A DNA stretch of 64,000 nucleotides from assembly GCA_036320915.1 (NCBI GenBank), contig JAXBDG010000004.1, positions 186,001 to 250,000 on the forward strand, written 5' to 3'. Within the stretch, counting starts at the first letter, position 1, and each line of letters opens with the position of its first letter. This stretch comes from Linnemannia elongata. Taxonomy: Eukaryota > Mortierellomycota > Mortierellomycetes > Mortierellales > Mortierellaceae. This document shows positions 1 through 10,011 of the stretch, piece after piece. The notes under the pieces were generated by a model that did not search any database, was not told the DNA's origin, and worked only from the letters and a program-made list of their open reading frames with translations. The position numbers and the translations under genes are program-made.

Positions 1-3000
1 GTGTTGGGAACGGGCCACGACATGGTGGGCGAGTGGAAGCCGTAATCCTGGAGACGCTTGGCAATGTCGATAGCCTCGACACCGACAGAGCCGAAGGGAC
101 GGATGTCGATGATGAACTCGTGGGCGCACATGCCGTTCTCGTTGGTGAACAAGACCTTGTAGTGCTTGCCGAGGCGGTGGGCCATGTAGTTGGCGTTCAA
201 GAGAGCAATCTCGGTGGCGTTCTTGATACCCTCACCACCCATCATCTTGACGTAGGCCCAGGAGATGGGAAGGATAGAAGCCGAACCGTGGGGGGCGGCA
301 GAGATGGGTCCGATGGCCTTGTCGCCTCCGGTGGGAAGGACGGGATGACCGGGAAGGTAAGGAGCCAAGTGAGACTTGACACCGATGGGGCCCATACCGG
401 GTCCTCCACCTCCGTGGGGGATGCAGAAGGTCTTGTGCAAGTTCAAGTGGCAGACATCAGCACCAATGTGGCCGGGCGAAGTCAAACCGATCTGGGCGTT
501 CATGTTGGCTCCGTCCATGTAGACCTGGCCTCCGTTGGAGTGGATGATCTCGCAGGCATCCGAGACAGTGTCCTCAAAAACACCGAAGGTCGAGGGGTAG
601 GTGACCATGAAAGCAGAGAGGCGGTCAGAGTACTTGGCAGCCTTGGCCTTCAAGTCGACAAGGTCCAAGTTTCCGTTGGCCAAGCACTTGACGGGAACGA
701 CTTCCATACCGGCCATGGCAGCCGAGGCGGGGTTGGTTCCGTGGGCAGAGACGGGGATCAAGCAGACGTTACGCTTGGTGTCACCACGGCCCTCGTGGTA
801 GGCACGAATGGTACGGAGACCGGCATACTCTCCCTGGGCACCAGAGTTGGGCTGGAGTGAGACATCATCGAAACCGGTGATCTCGGCCAAATCGCGACGG
901 AGCTCCTTGAGCATGATCTGGTAACCCTCGGTCTGGTTATCGGGGGCGAAGGGGTGGATGTTGCCGAGCTCGGGCCAGGTGACGGGGATCATCTCGGTGG
1001 TGGCGTTCAACTTCATGGTGCAAGAACCGAGAGGGATCATAGAGTGGGTGAGCGAGAGATCCTTGTTCTGGAGGCGGTAGATGTAACGGAGCATCTCGGT
1101 CTCAGAGTGGTAAGAGTTGAAGATCTTGTGGGTCAGGTACTCGGAGGTGCGGATGAAGCGCTCATCGAGGACCTTGGCGGGGCTAGACTCCGTGATGTTC
1201 AACTTGTTGGCGATGCTGAGGAGATCGGGGGTCGAGGCACCATCACGGGTGAAAACCTTGATGAGCTGCTCCAACTCCGCCTTGTTGACGGACTCGTCAA
1301 AGGTGACACCGACGGTCTGGGCATCGAACTGGCGGACGTTGATACCGGCAGCGAGGGCCTTCTTGACGAGGGCATCAGCACCACCCTCGACCTTGATGGT
1401 CAAGGTATCAAAGAAGCTCTCGTTCTCGATCTTGTGACCAGCCTCCTTGACTCCCTCGGCAAAGACGACGGTCATGTTGTGGATGCGCTGGGCGATCTGC
1501 TTGATACCAGCAGGTCCGTGGTAGACGGCATAGAGGGCAGCCATGTTGGCAAGGAGGGCCTGAGCAGTGCAGATGTTGGAGGTGGCCTTCTCACGACGAA
1601 TGTGCTGCTCACGAGTCTGGAGGGCAAGACGGTAGGCAGAGTTGCCCTGGGAGTCCTTGGAGACACCGACGAGACGACCGGGCATCCTGCGCTTATGCTC
1701 GTCCTTGCAGGCGAAGAAAGCGGCATGGGGACCACCATAGCCGAGTGGGACACCGAAGCGCTGAGAGTTTCCGAGGGCAATGTCGGCACCCCACTCGCCG
1801 GGGGGAGTGAGCATGGTCAAGGCCATGAGGTCGGTCGCAGCGACGACCTGACCGCCGTATCCGTGGATCTTGTCGGCAAGACCCTTGTAGTCGGCGACGT
1901 TACCGCGGGTATCGGGGTACTATTGCACGGAGGGAGGGTGGGAAGGAGGGAGATAGGGAGGGAGAGATAGAGAGTCAGTATTGGCACTGGTTGAATGATT
2001 TGTTTACACCCTGGTGGGTAATCACATGTGGAGAAGGGGAGACTCTTGTCCTTCTTTCCCGAACAAACATGGACGTATCAAAAATGAATGGGCCTCCTCC
2101 TGTCCTACCCGTGTTGATGTCCATGCTCAATTTTTTATCCTTTCTTTCTTTGTTGTTGTTGCTCTCCTATTATCATTGTTCACATTTCTTTTTTTTCTGT
2201 TATGCCCCTTCCCTCTTTCTTACTTGCCTCTCCGTATTCTATGATAATATTCTAAGGTTGCCTCCCCTTGGTGCCGTTGTTGTTGTTTGATTTGCTTACC
2301 TGAATCAAGACACCGGAGAGCTCGCCCTTGATGGCCTCAAAGTCAAAGTTACGGTGGTTGCCGATGACGACCTTGATGTTGAAGGCCTCGGCACGGGTCT
2401 GGACAACAGCAATGGTCTGGGGGTGGCAGTTCTCGTCGACAAAGAAGGTGTTCTTCTTGTTCTTGGTAGCAGCCCAGCACATGATCATGGCCTCGGCGGC
2501 AGCGGTACCCTCGTCCAAGAGAGAGGCGTTGGCGATCGACATTCCGGTGAGGTCGGTGACCATGGTCTGGTAGTTAAGGAGAGACTCGAGACGACCCTGG
2601 GCAATCTCGGGCTGGTAGGGGGTGTACTGTGTGTACCTGTATGTCCATGCGGATGAAAATAAGGTAGAAGTAGAGATTAGCATATGTTTTTTGAGTACAT
2701 GATCTCCATCCACCATCCAACCATCCTAGTCTCCAAAAATCAAGCTCAAATCACCCTCTCTGAGCACCCCTCTTCCACTTTTTGATCCTTGGATTCCCCG
2801 CTTCGCGTGAGATGGCGATATTCCTTAATTGGATTCCCTCTCTTGGTTCGACTTGGAGCGGGCGCCCAATTGTCCGTTCTCTCCTCCAAATCGAATAGTT
2901 CCTGTGTGCTTGCTTTCTCGTCTCTTCTGCTTTGTCTTTGATTCTTGTCGTTGTTCCTTGTTATTATTGTTCCTTGTTGCCGATCCTTGTTGCTGTTGTT

Positions 3001-3789
3001 TCTTCCTGCTGTTGCTCCATGTTGCTTTGATGTGCGTAATGTCCAGTTGTCCTGTGCTTTTCTTTCTTTCTGCTATTATCCTGTAAGAGTCCAAATGATT
3101 CTCCTTCAAAAATCCATATGAATACAAAGAATGAAAGGAGGAGGTCCGAGGTGCAGATTGCCACAACCATCACTTCCACTCATCACCCTTGTTTCAATTG
3201 ATTTATCTCTCCCTCTCTTTTTTTTCTTTTTGCGTTCCAGCCTATTTCCCTTTGATCCTTCCGCTGCAACGCAACAAAAGATAATCATGAGCAAATAATA
3301 AATAACGTACCAGCCGGGGTTCTCCAAGACGTTTCTAAGGATAACGTTAGGAACAACAACATCGGTATAACCCATTCCGATGTAGTTCTTGAAGACCTTG
3401 TTCTTGGAAGCAATGTGCTTCAGACGCTCAAGAACCTCCTTCTCGGTGAAGCCATGGTCGAGAGCCAAGGCACGGGTGGAGCGGATACGGTCAGGGATGG
3501 TCTTTCCGGTGAGGCCGTCCATGTCCTTGAGTCCGATGGCGCTCAACATCTCCTTGATCTCTCCCTGGGAGGGGCCGTTGTGGCGGCGGGCAAAGGTATC
3601 GAGGGGGGAGAAGACGGTTCTTGCGGGGGGCTTCTCGGTGTGGAAGGATCGGAGAGCAGATCGGATGGAGAGGGGCGAGGTGGCCTTGACGGGCTGAGCG
3701 GTAGATCTTGCGACGATGGGGGTGGCGGCGAAGCGCTGGATCGAAGCAGCCATGCGACGAGCGTTCCTCTGTGCGATGTTGGCAATCAT
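1..3789 (-). CDS. GCV2: Glycine dehydrogenase (decarboxylating), P protein of the glycine cleavage system; 3' end outside the window
   Basis: The P protein decarboxylates glycine using pyridoxal phosphate and passes the aminomethyl group to the H protein, in the mitochondrial matrix. Three exons read in phase: 3311-3789, 2300-2636 and 1-1919, with introns 2637-3310 (GTACGT..CAG) and 1920-2299 (GTAAGC..TAG). About 911 residues are visible; family members are near 1000, so roughly the last 70-100 residues lie left of base 1. The N-terminus is rich in Arg, Ala and Ser, as expected for a mitochondrial presequence. Exon 1 carries the FARRHNGPS start of the mature protein, and the exon 1/2 junction restores [14 protein letters not shown]. 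The PLP-binding lysine is in HLNLHKTF (about K768, codon at 432-434), followed by a glycine-rich GGGGPG loop. Family identity is certain; the exact mitochondrial cleavage site is not determined. Confidence 0.96.
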
Positions 3790-4200
3790 TGTATGTATGT
3801 ATGTATGTGTATGTATAAGGAAGGGGGTGAAGGTAAGTTACAAGGAGGAGAAGGAAGAGGAGGATGCTAGTAGAAATGGGATTGCAAATGTATGAAGGAT
3901 ATAGGAAAGGCAATGAAGAAGAAGGGGACTATGTAAAGTAGAGTGAGGAGTGGGGGTGGAGAGGAGAGGAGAGTAAAAAGTAGAGTAGAATAGAGTAGAG
4001 AGGAAGAGTGAGGAGTGAGGAGTGAAGAAGAAGAAGAAAGAAGAGAGGAGAGGAAAGGAAAGAAGAAGAGTGAAAAGAAAGGGAAAAAAAGAGAGAGGGG
4101 AGCGATCGTTTATAAAGGAACAAAAAAAAAAAGAAAGCGAGGATAGACACGGAATCAGGAGGGGAAGAAGGAGGAGGAGTAGGAGGAAGAGTCAAAATTA
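3790..4200 (-). promoter_or_regulatory. Leader and probable core promoter of the P-protein gene
   Basis: On the minus strand this stretch is strongly pyrimidine-rich (GA-rich on plus), the usual look of 5' leaders in this window. A TATAAA on the minus strand lies at 4109-4114, about 320 bases before the start codon. A short ATGT repeat sits directly before the ATG at 3790-3810. Transcription start is not determined. Confidence 0.5.
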
Positions 4201-5387
4201 AAAGGATGCTCAAAGAGAAAGGCTGTTCTTTTCATTCTTTTGATGTGTCCATCATCATGGATCTTATTCTTCGTCATCCATATCAACTTGAATCAAGCTC
4301 TTCTTCTTCGCCTTCTACTCACACTCTCATCAATCTTCACTCTCACTCTCTCCTTTTGCTTCTTTCTTTCTTTCTTTCTTTCTTTCTTCTATGCTTCGAT
4401 GCTTGCCCCAATCTTCTGACAAAGGCCGCCTTTTGCTCTGACTCTTTCTCCTCAAGAGATCCAGAATATTATTCACAAGGAACCAGCCAGCCAACCATCC
4501 ATGTTCATCTGTTGTTCATCAGACACACACCCGCTTCCACCGTGTCAAGAAAAAAAAAAAAAAAAAATTAAACTCTCGGTCGGTCCCTTTTTATGGATGT
4601 GTGAATGTCTGAGTGAATGTGTCTGTGAGCCACAGACACACTTCTTTTTGTTTGCTTTGTTTCTCTTTCTTACTTTCACGCTCTCTCACTGGCGAATCAT
4701 CCTCTTCTCCTTTCTTCAGGCACGATGGTTTTTATTTTTTTCAACGACCGTCCGATTCATTCGGACTTATTCAATCGCAATAGAAAAAAAATTGGTTGGC
4801 AGAGTGGAACGGCCGTCACATTTCACACTTCATCCTACACGTGACCGTGGGCGGATACGGAGCAAATCGAACTTTCAATCTGGTGGGGGAGAAGAAGGTT
4901 CACGCCATGAGTCCACATCTCTCTCCCCTCTCCCTCTTTCCACTCACTCGCTATGCAACAATATTGCCCGAGAATTACCCTTGCTGTCCAACAGACGTTT
5001 CAAACGGAATTCCAACCCAACACATGACCCCATGTCCACATGAAGATAGAAGGAGGGGGAGGACAGAATTAAAAAAAAAAGAGCGGGGGGACCAAACGGA
5101 TGGACTGGTTGACCGTTCACCGCTCATTGCATCCCATTCCACTTTTCCTAATTCTTCCTCTCCCTCTACTCCTGGATATTTGCACAGAGTCCATGGGGTC
5201 AATTCCGTTCATGTGTCCATCCACCTTTTCCCTACGTAACCCGCTCCATGTCACTCGCACACATACACAAACCCGGAGATATCCTACTCTCCCTACTTCC
5301 CTTCCCCTGAAGGTAAGAATCTCGCGTGGCAGCATTCATCGCAATTAATAGAATTGGTGGCAAATATGTGGCTTAAAGGGATTCTCC
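4201..5387. other. Intergenic region without a supported gene
   Basis: The stretch lies between the start of the P-protein gene and the 3' end of the phosphatase gene. It contains a CTTT microsatellite (about 4364-4388), an A-run near 4551-4567 and several short open frames of biased, low-complexity composition. None resembles a known protein or shows a convincing exon structure. Confidence 0.5.
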
Positions 5388-5421
5388 TTTTTTTTTTTTT
5401 TTTTTTTTTGGGGGGGGGGGG
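5388..5421. repeat. T22-G12 homopolymer junction
   Basis: A run of 22 T (5388-5409) is directly followed by 12 G (5410-5421), about 90 bases beyond the phosphatase stop codon. Read on the gene's strand it is a C run followed by an A run. It may be real slippage-prone DNA or partly an assembly artefact. Confidence 0.9.
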
Positions 5422-5509
5422 AGTGCTTATTGAAGATCGATAAGTTACTGGTATCAAAGGAAACCATGGCTGGCATACTGTTGTCCCAGGTTCACAGTCG
5501 ACTCGTGGT

Positions 5510-6860
5510 TCATTCGTATCCAAGACTCTCGAGGAAGGCATCTGTGCATCGGGAACACTGGGCAAAGTTCCTGTCGAATCCTCCCTGAGGGCCATAGTAA
5601 GGATCCTTGATAATTCGGTCGCCCTTTGGATCGTAATGGCCAAACATTTTCACTACAATGTCAATTAGAGAGTAATTTCGGTCAATTGGTCAGCTTTGTC
5701 ATGCTCATGGTTCTCTTTTGCTCAAAAGAGAGGAGAAGAAGAGCAGCTGTCGTATATGTATGCCTCATGATGACAAGCATTTTTTTTTTTCCTTCGCTCA
5801 AAGGCAAAGAAGAAAGACGAGCTGTTATGCATTTATGCACTCCCTCTTCCTTGTCTTCTTTTTTCGATTCCCAGGCACGCGTTCGATCTGCTCTCATTTT
5901 TTTGTTCATGTCATGCCCACCGATAGCTTGTATGACCATTGGTCGATCGATTGAAAAAAAATATGCTAGTCTCAAGAAGACACTCTGAGAGCGCGAAACA
6001 CACATCCAGAGAGCGAGAGAGAGAGCAGATTTCTGGTTTTTCTTTCTTTCGTTCTTTCTTTCTTTCGTTCTTTCTTTCTTCCTTGCAGTTCTCATAAGAG
6101 GTCTTTTTTTTTTGCTTACATGTTGCGGTGTACTTCTTGGGAGCCATCTCCTTGAGATCCCGCAGGTTCTCTTCATCCATACAAAGGATATGATCGTAGT
6201 ATGTGAAATCGTCTTCGCTGACCTGACGGGCCTTGTGCTTCATCGGCACTCCGTTCTTGCGACATGTCTCAGCAGATCGGGAATCAGGGTTCGATCCAAC
6301 CTAATGATTTCGTTCATTCATTTACCCAACGTTAGTGTCTTGCTGTGGTTTCTTTCTCTCCTGGTTTTGTTGTCTCTTTGGTCTCGTTCATATGGAATGT
6401 AAACCAACAATGCGGAAAAAAAGGAGGCCGGTTGTTGTTATTTGATTCGATTGCAAGAAAGTACAGAAAGGAGTGAGTGAACATACGTGATAGGAGGCGG
6501 TTCCTGCACTGTCGACCTCGAATTCCACACTGATGCCTCGCTTCTCAATCGCATGCTTAAACACAGCTTCTGCCCTATTTGATGGATTTGAAGGAAATCA
6601 ATTGACGAAGAGCGAGGATAAGGAGAATGAAAGTGTCAGTCAGAGTGGCGGGCAGGGGTCAATTGAAATTAGGAGGGCTGTTGAGAGTGAAAATGTTGTT
6701 TGGGCTGGATGTAGGGGTTTTCTGGTATGAAAAACACACATTGAACCTTTTGTTCAGGTCATGGGTGAATGAATGGGAGAGAAGCAAAGGAGGGAGGAGT
6801 TTACATGGTGGAGCGGCAAATGTTGCCAAGGCAGACGAAGAGGACTTTGGTGGTTGTCAT
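5510..6860 (-). CDS. LTP1: Low-molecular-weight protein tyrosine phosphatase
   Basis: This is a small cytosolic acid phosphatase acting on phosphotyrosine. Four exons close in phase: 6805-6860, 6487-6574, 6120-6300 and 5510-5652, giving 155 aa, the usual family length. The P-loop signature V-C-L-G-N-I-C-R-S is in the first exon, with nucleophile C10 and arginine R16. The general-acid aspartate sits in the DPYYG motif near the C-terminus (D125). Introns start GTAAAC, GTATGT and GTAAGC and end in TAG. The start ATG at 6860 is the only one giving the compact family N-terminus; a GAAT microsatellite in the leader extends the frame upstream but has no family match. Intron 3 carries CTTT-type repeats. 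Assignment to the family is firm; the yeast-style symbol is by homology only. Confidence 0.95.
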
Positions 6861-6890
6861 GATGGTGATTGTTGTTTGTTGTTGATGAAA

Positions 6891-6957
6891 GAATGAATGA
6901 ATGAATGAATGAATGAATGAATGAATGAATGAATGAATGAATGAATGAATGAATGAA
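6891..6957. repeat. (GAAT)n microsatellite in the phosphatase leader
   Basis: About 16 perfect copies of the tetranucleotide GAAT end 31 bases before the phosphatase start codon. On the gene's strand the repeat reads ATTC and lies in the probable 5' untranslated region. Being a multiple of four, length change would shift any upstream reading frame. Confidence 0.95.
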
Positions 6958-7777
6958 AGATGAGAAAGTTTCAATGAAAGAAGAGAAGAGGAGAAGAGAA
7001 GGAAGAAGGCGTAAAAGGAGCGTGTGAACTGAAATGAATAGGAAAGAAAAAGATAATGCGTTGCACAAAGAAAGAAAGAGGGAGAGGTATGTTGTGATGT
7101 ATGGAGGAAAGTAGAAGATACCATGCTGATAGGGAACAAAGGCACAACAAAAGAAAATGTTCGATCCGCCTGGTTCTGATTGGTTCGAATTTGTCAGGGA
7201 CAACAGGGACAAGGGAACTGAGGAAAGGATACGATGACGATGATGGCATGGCACACACACACTCTCTCCCTCTCTGTCTAAAACGCAAACAAACAACAAA
7301 CCCCAAAGTGGGCGATGCGCTGCATGGTTTGGTTTGGTCTGTCAGTCCTTCTGTCTTTCAATTCTTTTGGTCTCTTGGTCCTTCGCTTCTTGCCTCCTTT
7401 TCCTTTTCATGCCACACAACCCTACCTTGTTGACTGTTAAACCATATTCTATCCACCGCTTGTTTTGTTTACAGACATGCCTCATTCTCTTCTCTCCTCG
7501 CCCCCCCTTTTTACTTGCCCGATTCATTGCCCCCTCTCCCACTTTCCTCTTCCGTTCATTTTCCTCTCACTCCCCCTCTCTCTATTGCCACTTTGTCTAC
7601 TTCAACGGCTGAGGCGATGCATAAGAGAAGAGAAACTGCTCGGCCCCCTCTGCTGCGTTCCAATGTTTTACTTAGCATACACTACTGTTGCCAATTGCCC
7701 CATCCTCCCTTCTCTAATACTTCTATTCTCACTTTAGTTGGTGTTTTTCTAAAAGTTCTACAATATGATGGTATCCA
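6958..7777. other. Intergenic region, phosphatase promoter side and HisRS 3' side
   Basis: Between the phosphatase leader and the HisRS stop codon the sequence is pyrimidine/purine-biased, with no recognisable gene. Open frames here on either strand are low-complexity Ser/Leu/Phe-rich translations. Confidence 0.5.
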
Positions 7778-9724
7778 TCATTGCGCTGAAAGAGCGCGCG
7801 TAAGCTCATCAAAGGTACAGCGTTGCTGCTCAGTCTTATCAAGGTCCTTGAGGGTGACAATACCCTTCTGCATCTCATCCGTACCAATCAAGACCGCATG
7901 ACTAGCATTCATCTTGCTAGCCCTCGCCAATTGCTTGGGTAATTGTGACTTTGAACTCGAACTGCCCGTTAAATGCATAAACTCGACACGCAAACCCTTT
8001 TCTCTCAATGCCGCGCTAACAGACATCGCATGGCTGTGTAACGCCATGACCGATGGCGTATTCTTGTCAACTTTAGATTCCGCGGAGAAATCAGAACCAC
8101 CGCCACCATTACGATCAGGGACAGGGATAATCGCAATGGGTCGAACAGACAAGGGGATCTTGTCGTCTTCGACCAGGAGGCTCAATCGCTCTAACCCTGC
8201 GGCCCATCCAATCGATGACACGCCCACGGGTCCGCCCATCTTCTCGACAAGGCCATCGTACCGTCCTCCGGCCAAGACTGTGCCCTGTTGTGCGCCAAGC
8301 AATGGACTTGCGACCTTGAACTCAAAGACCGTATCCTGGTAGTAGTCCAGTCCTCGGACCAGACGTGGGTTGATGGTGAAGGGGATTTCCATGTGCTCCA
8401 ATGTCCTGGTGATAAACGCAAACCGCTCCTTGGAGGCGTCGCTGAGATAATCTGAGAGAACTGGGCTGTTCTCGAGAATTGCAATGTCTTGGGGTGATTT
8501 CGAATCCAAGATCCTCAGTGGGTTCGTTGACAATCTACGGAATACCGTTTAGTTTACAAGTCAGCGCTTAGTTACCCCTAATCGACAAGGATTATTCCTC
8601 TTCCGCTGTCTCCTGTTCGAGTCGTACCTGTTGACGCTGTCCTCTGAGAGTTTGTCGGTGAACTTTGAGAGGTACTCCGTCAATGCTGCCTTGTAGCTAT
8701 GACGAGACGCATTGTCTCCCAGCGTGTTGATCTCCAGCTATTGTGTGAAGAAAGGAACAGCAACGACGTAAGTAACTGGCGACTGTTAGTTGGGGTCTCG
8801 CAGGCATGTTCATCCGAATTGACAAGGGTGTATCTTACAGATGCAGAATTGAGACCCAAGCTTTTCAAGAACACTGAGGCGAGTTCTATGGTCTCTACAT
8901 CCGAGGAGGCATGACTCTGTCCGTACACCTCGATTCCGAATTGCTCGAACTAAGTTTAGCACATATACAACAATTCAAGATGGTCAGTCGAGCTATTCAT
9001 CCCCATCATCGCACAAACAAATAAATACGCCGACTATTATTTAAAAACTTGTTAGGTCCATACCTGGCGCAGGCGACCCTTTTGAGGCCTCTCATGTCGG
9101 AACATGGGTCCTGAGTAATAAAACTTTTGTGGCAGGTCATTGTAAAGTTTCTGGCTGATCAGGGCACGTGTAATGCCGGCTGTGCCCTCAGGGCGCATTG
9201 TCAGGCGTGAACCTCCTTTGTCCTCGAAACTGTACAGCTCCTTGCCGACCACATCCGAGGAGTCGCCCAATGTCCTCTCAAAGACTTGGGAGTATTCCAG
9301 AATAGGCGTCGTTACCTAGTAAGTTATCATTGTTTCAATTGGTTGGTTTGTCAGGTTTGGTGTGAGACGGTTGTCCGAGGGAGGGAAGTTGGTTATAGGC
9401 GTGAAGAGGCGTGCTCCGAGGGGACTTCTTGCTAAATAGTTTTACCTGGTCGAATCCGTAGAGGCTTGCAATCTTAGCGCCCTTGTCGTTGATCCATTGG
9501 AATCTCCTGTTCTCGTCTCCGAACCTATCCTTCATCCCCCGCACCGGGTTCGTCTGTTCTAAAAGGCAAAAGACAAAGGGTCAGCCTTTTTCAGGAACCA
9601 AACTACGACGTTGTTTCCATGGATTGCGACATCGTTTTTACACACCATTGTTGGCCTTGGAGCTGAAGCATCTGCAGAGACTCTTTGTCGAGTGTACACG
9701 TATCCGTGTTACTAGTGCTGCCAT
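7778..9724 (-). CDS. Histidyl-tRNA synthetase, bacterial-type class II, probably mitochondrial
   Basis: The enzyme charges tRNA-His with histidine. Six exons close in phase: 9646-9724, 9446-9558, 9064-9315, 8839-8949, 8628-8737 and 7778-8534, for 473 aa. The first exon encodes a basic, Ser-rich, acid-free leader ([12 protein letters not shown]), typical of a mitochondrial presequence. Class II motif 2 reads [17 protein letters not shown], the HisA loop is [16 protein letters not shown], the HisB loop is [10 protein letters not shown] and motif 3 is AAGLERL. A C-terminal anticodon-binding domain follows. The TVFEF version of HisA and the LEINTLG...NPLRILDSK linker resemble bacterial HisRS more than the cytosolic eukaryotic enzyme, from remembered family patterns rather than an alignment. 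The gene shares a 287-base divergent region with ROK1. Organelle location is inferred. Confidence 0.93.
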
Positions 9725-10011
9725 GAGAGTGGGGACGAGTGTGATGGGTAGTAGAGTGAATGGAAGAAAAACCCTACCCTGACTGCCTGCGCCCAAAGCG
9801 CGTTCTTCGGAGGAGACGAATTGTCAAGGAACAATTCAGAGCAGTCACAGTAAACAAGCCTTATTTTCTTTTCTTTTTTTTTTTTTTTTGGTCGTGCATG
9901 CCTCCAAGTAGCAAAGTTACTCTCCACTCCTCCCATCTCCTCGCCGACCCCTGATTACCTCCTTCGCTCTTCACTTATTTCATTCGTTCGACATATAAAT
10001 ACACACTCACC
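9725..10011. promoter_or_regulatory. Divergent promoter region of HisRS (minus) and ROK1 (plus)
   Basis: The two start codons are 287 bases apart on opposite strands, so the interval must hold both promoters. It contains a T-run near 9877-9889 and a TATAAATA at 9994-10001, which is only about 10 bases before the ROK1 ATG and therefore is probably leader sequence rather than a working TATA box. Confidence 0.6.

Noticed and set aside
33..1970. Long plus-strand open frames (275 and 338 codons) across the first 2 kb
   Set aside because: They are antisense shadows of the well-supported P-protein exon 3, with no family motifs.
4501..5239. Overlapping plus-strand frames of 180 and 147 codons
   Set aside because: They are low-complexity, start in an A-run and lack motifs; no promoter or splice support was seen.
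6891..6957. GAAT array considered as a CRISPR-like or minisatellite coding repeat
   Set aside because: It is a pure 4-bp microsatellite without spacers; CRISPR is not expected in fungal nuclear DNA.
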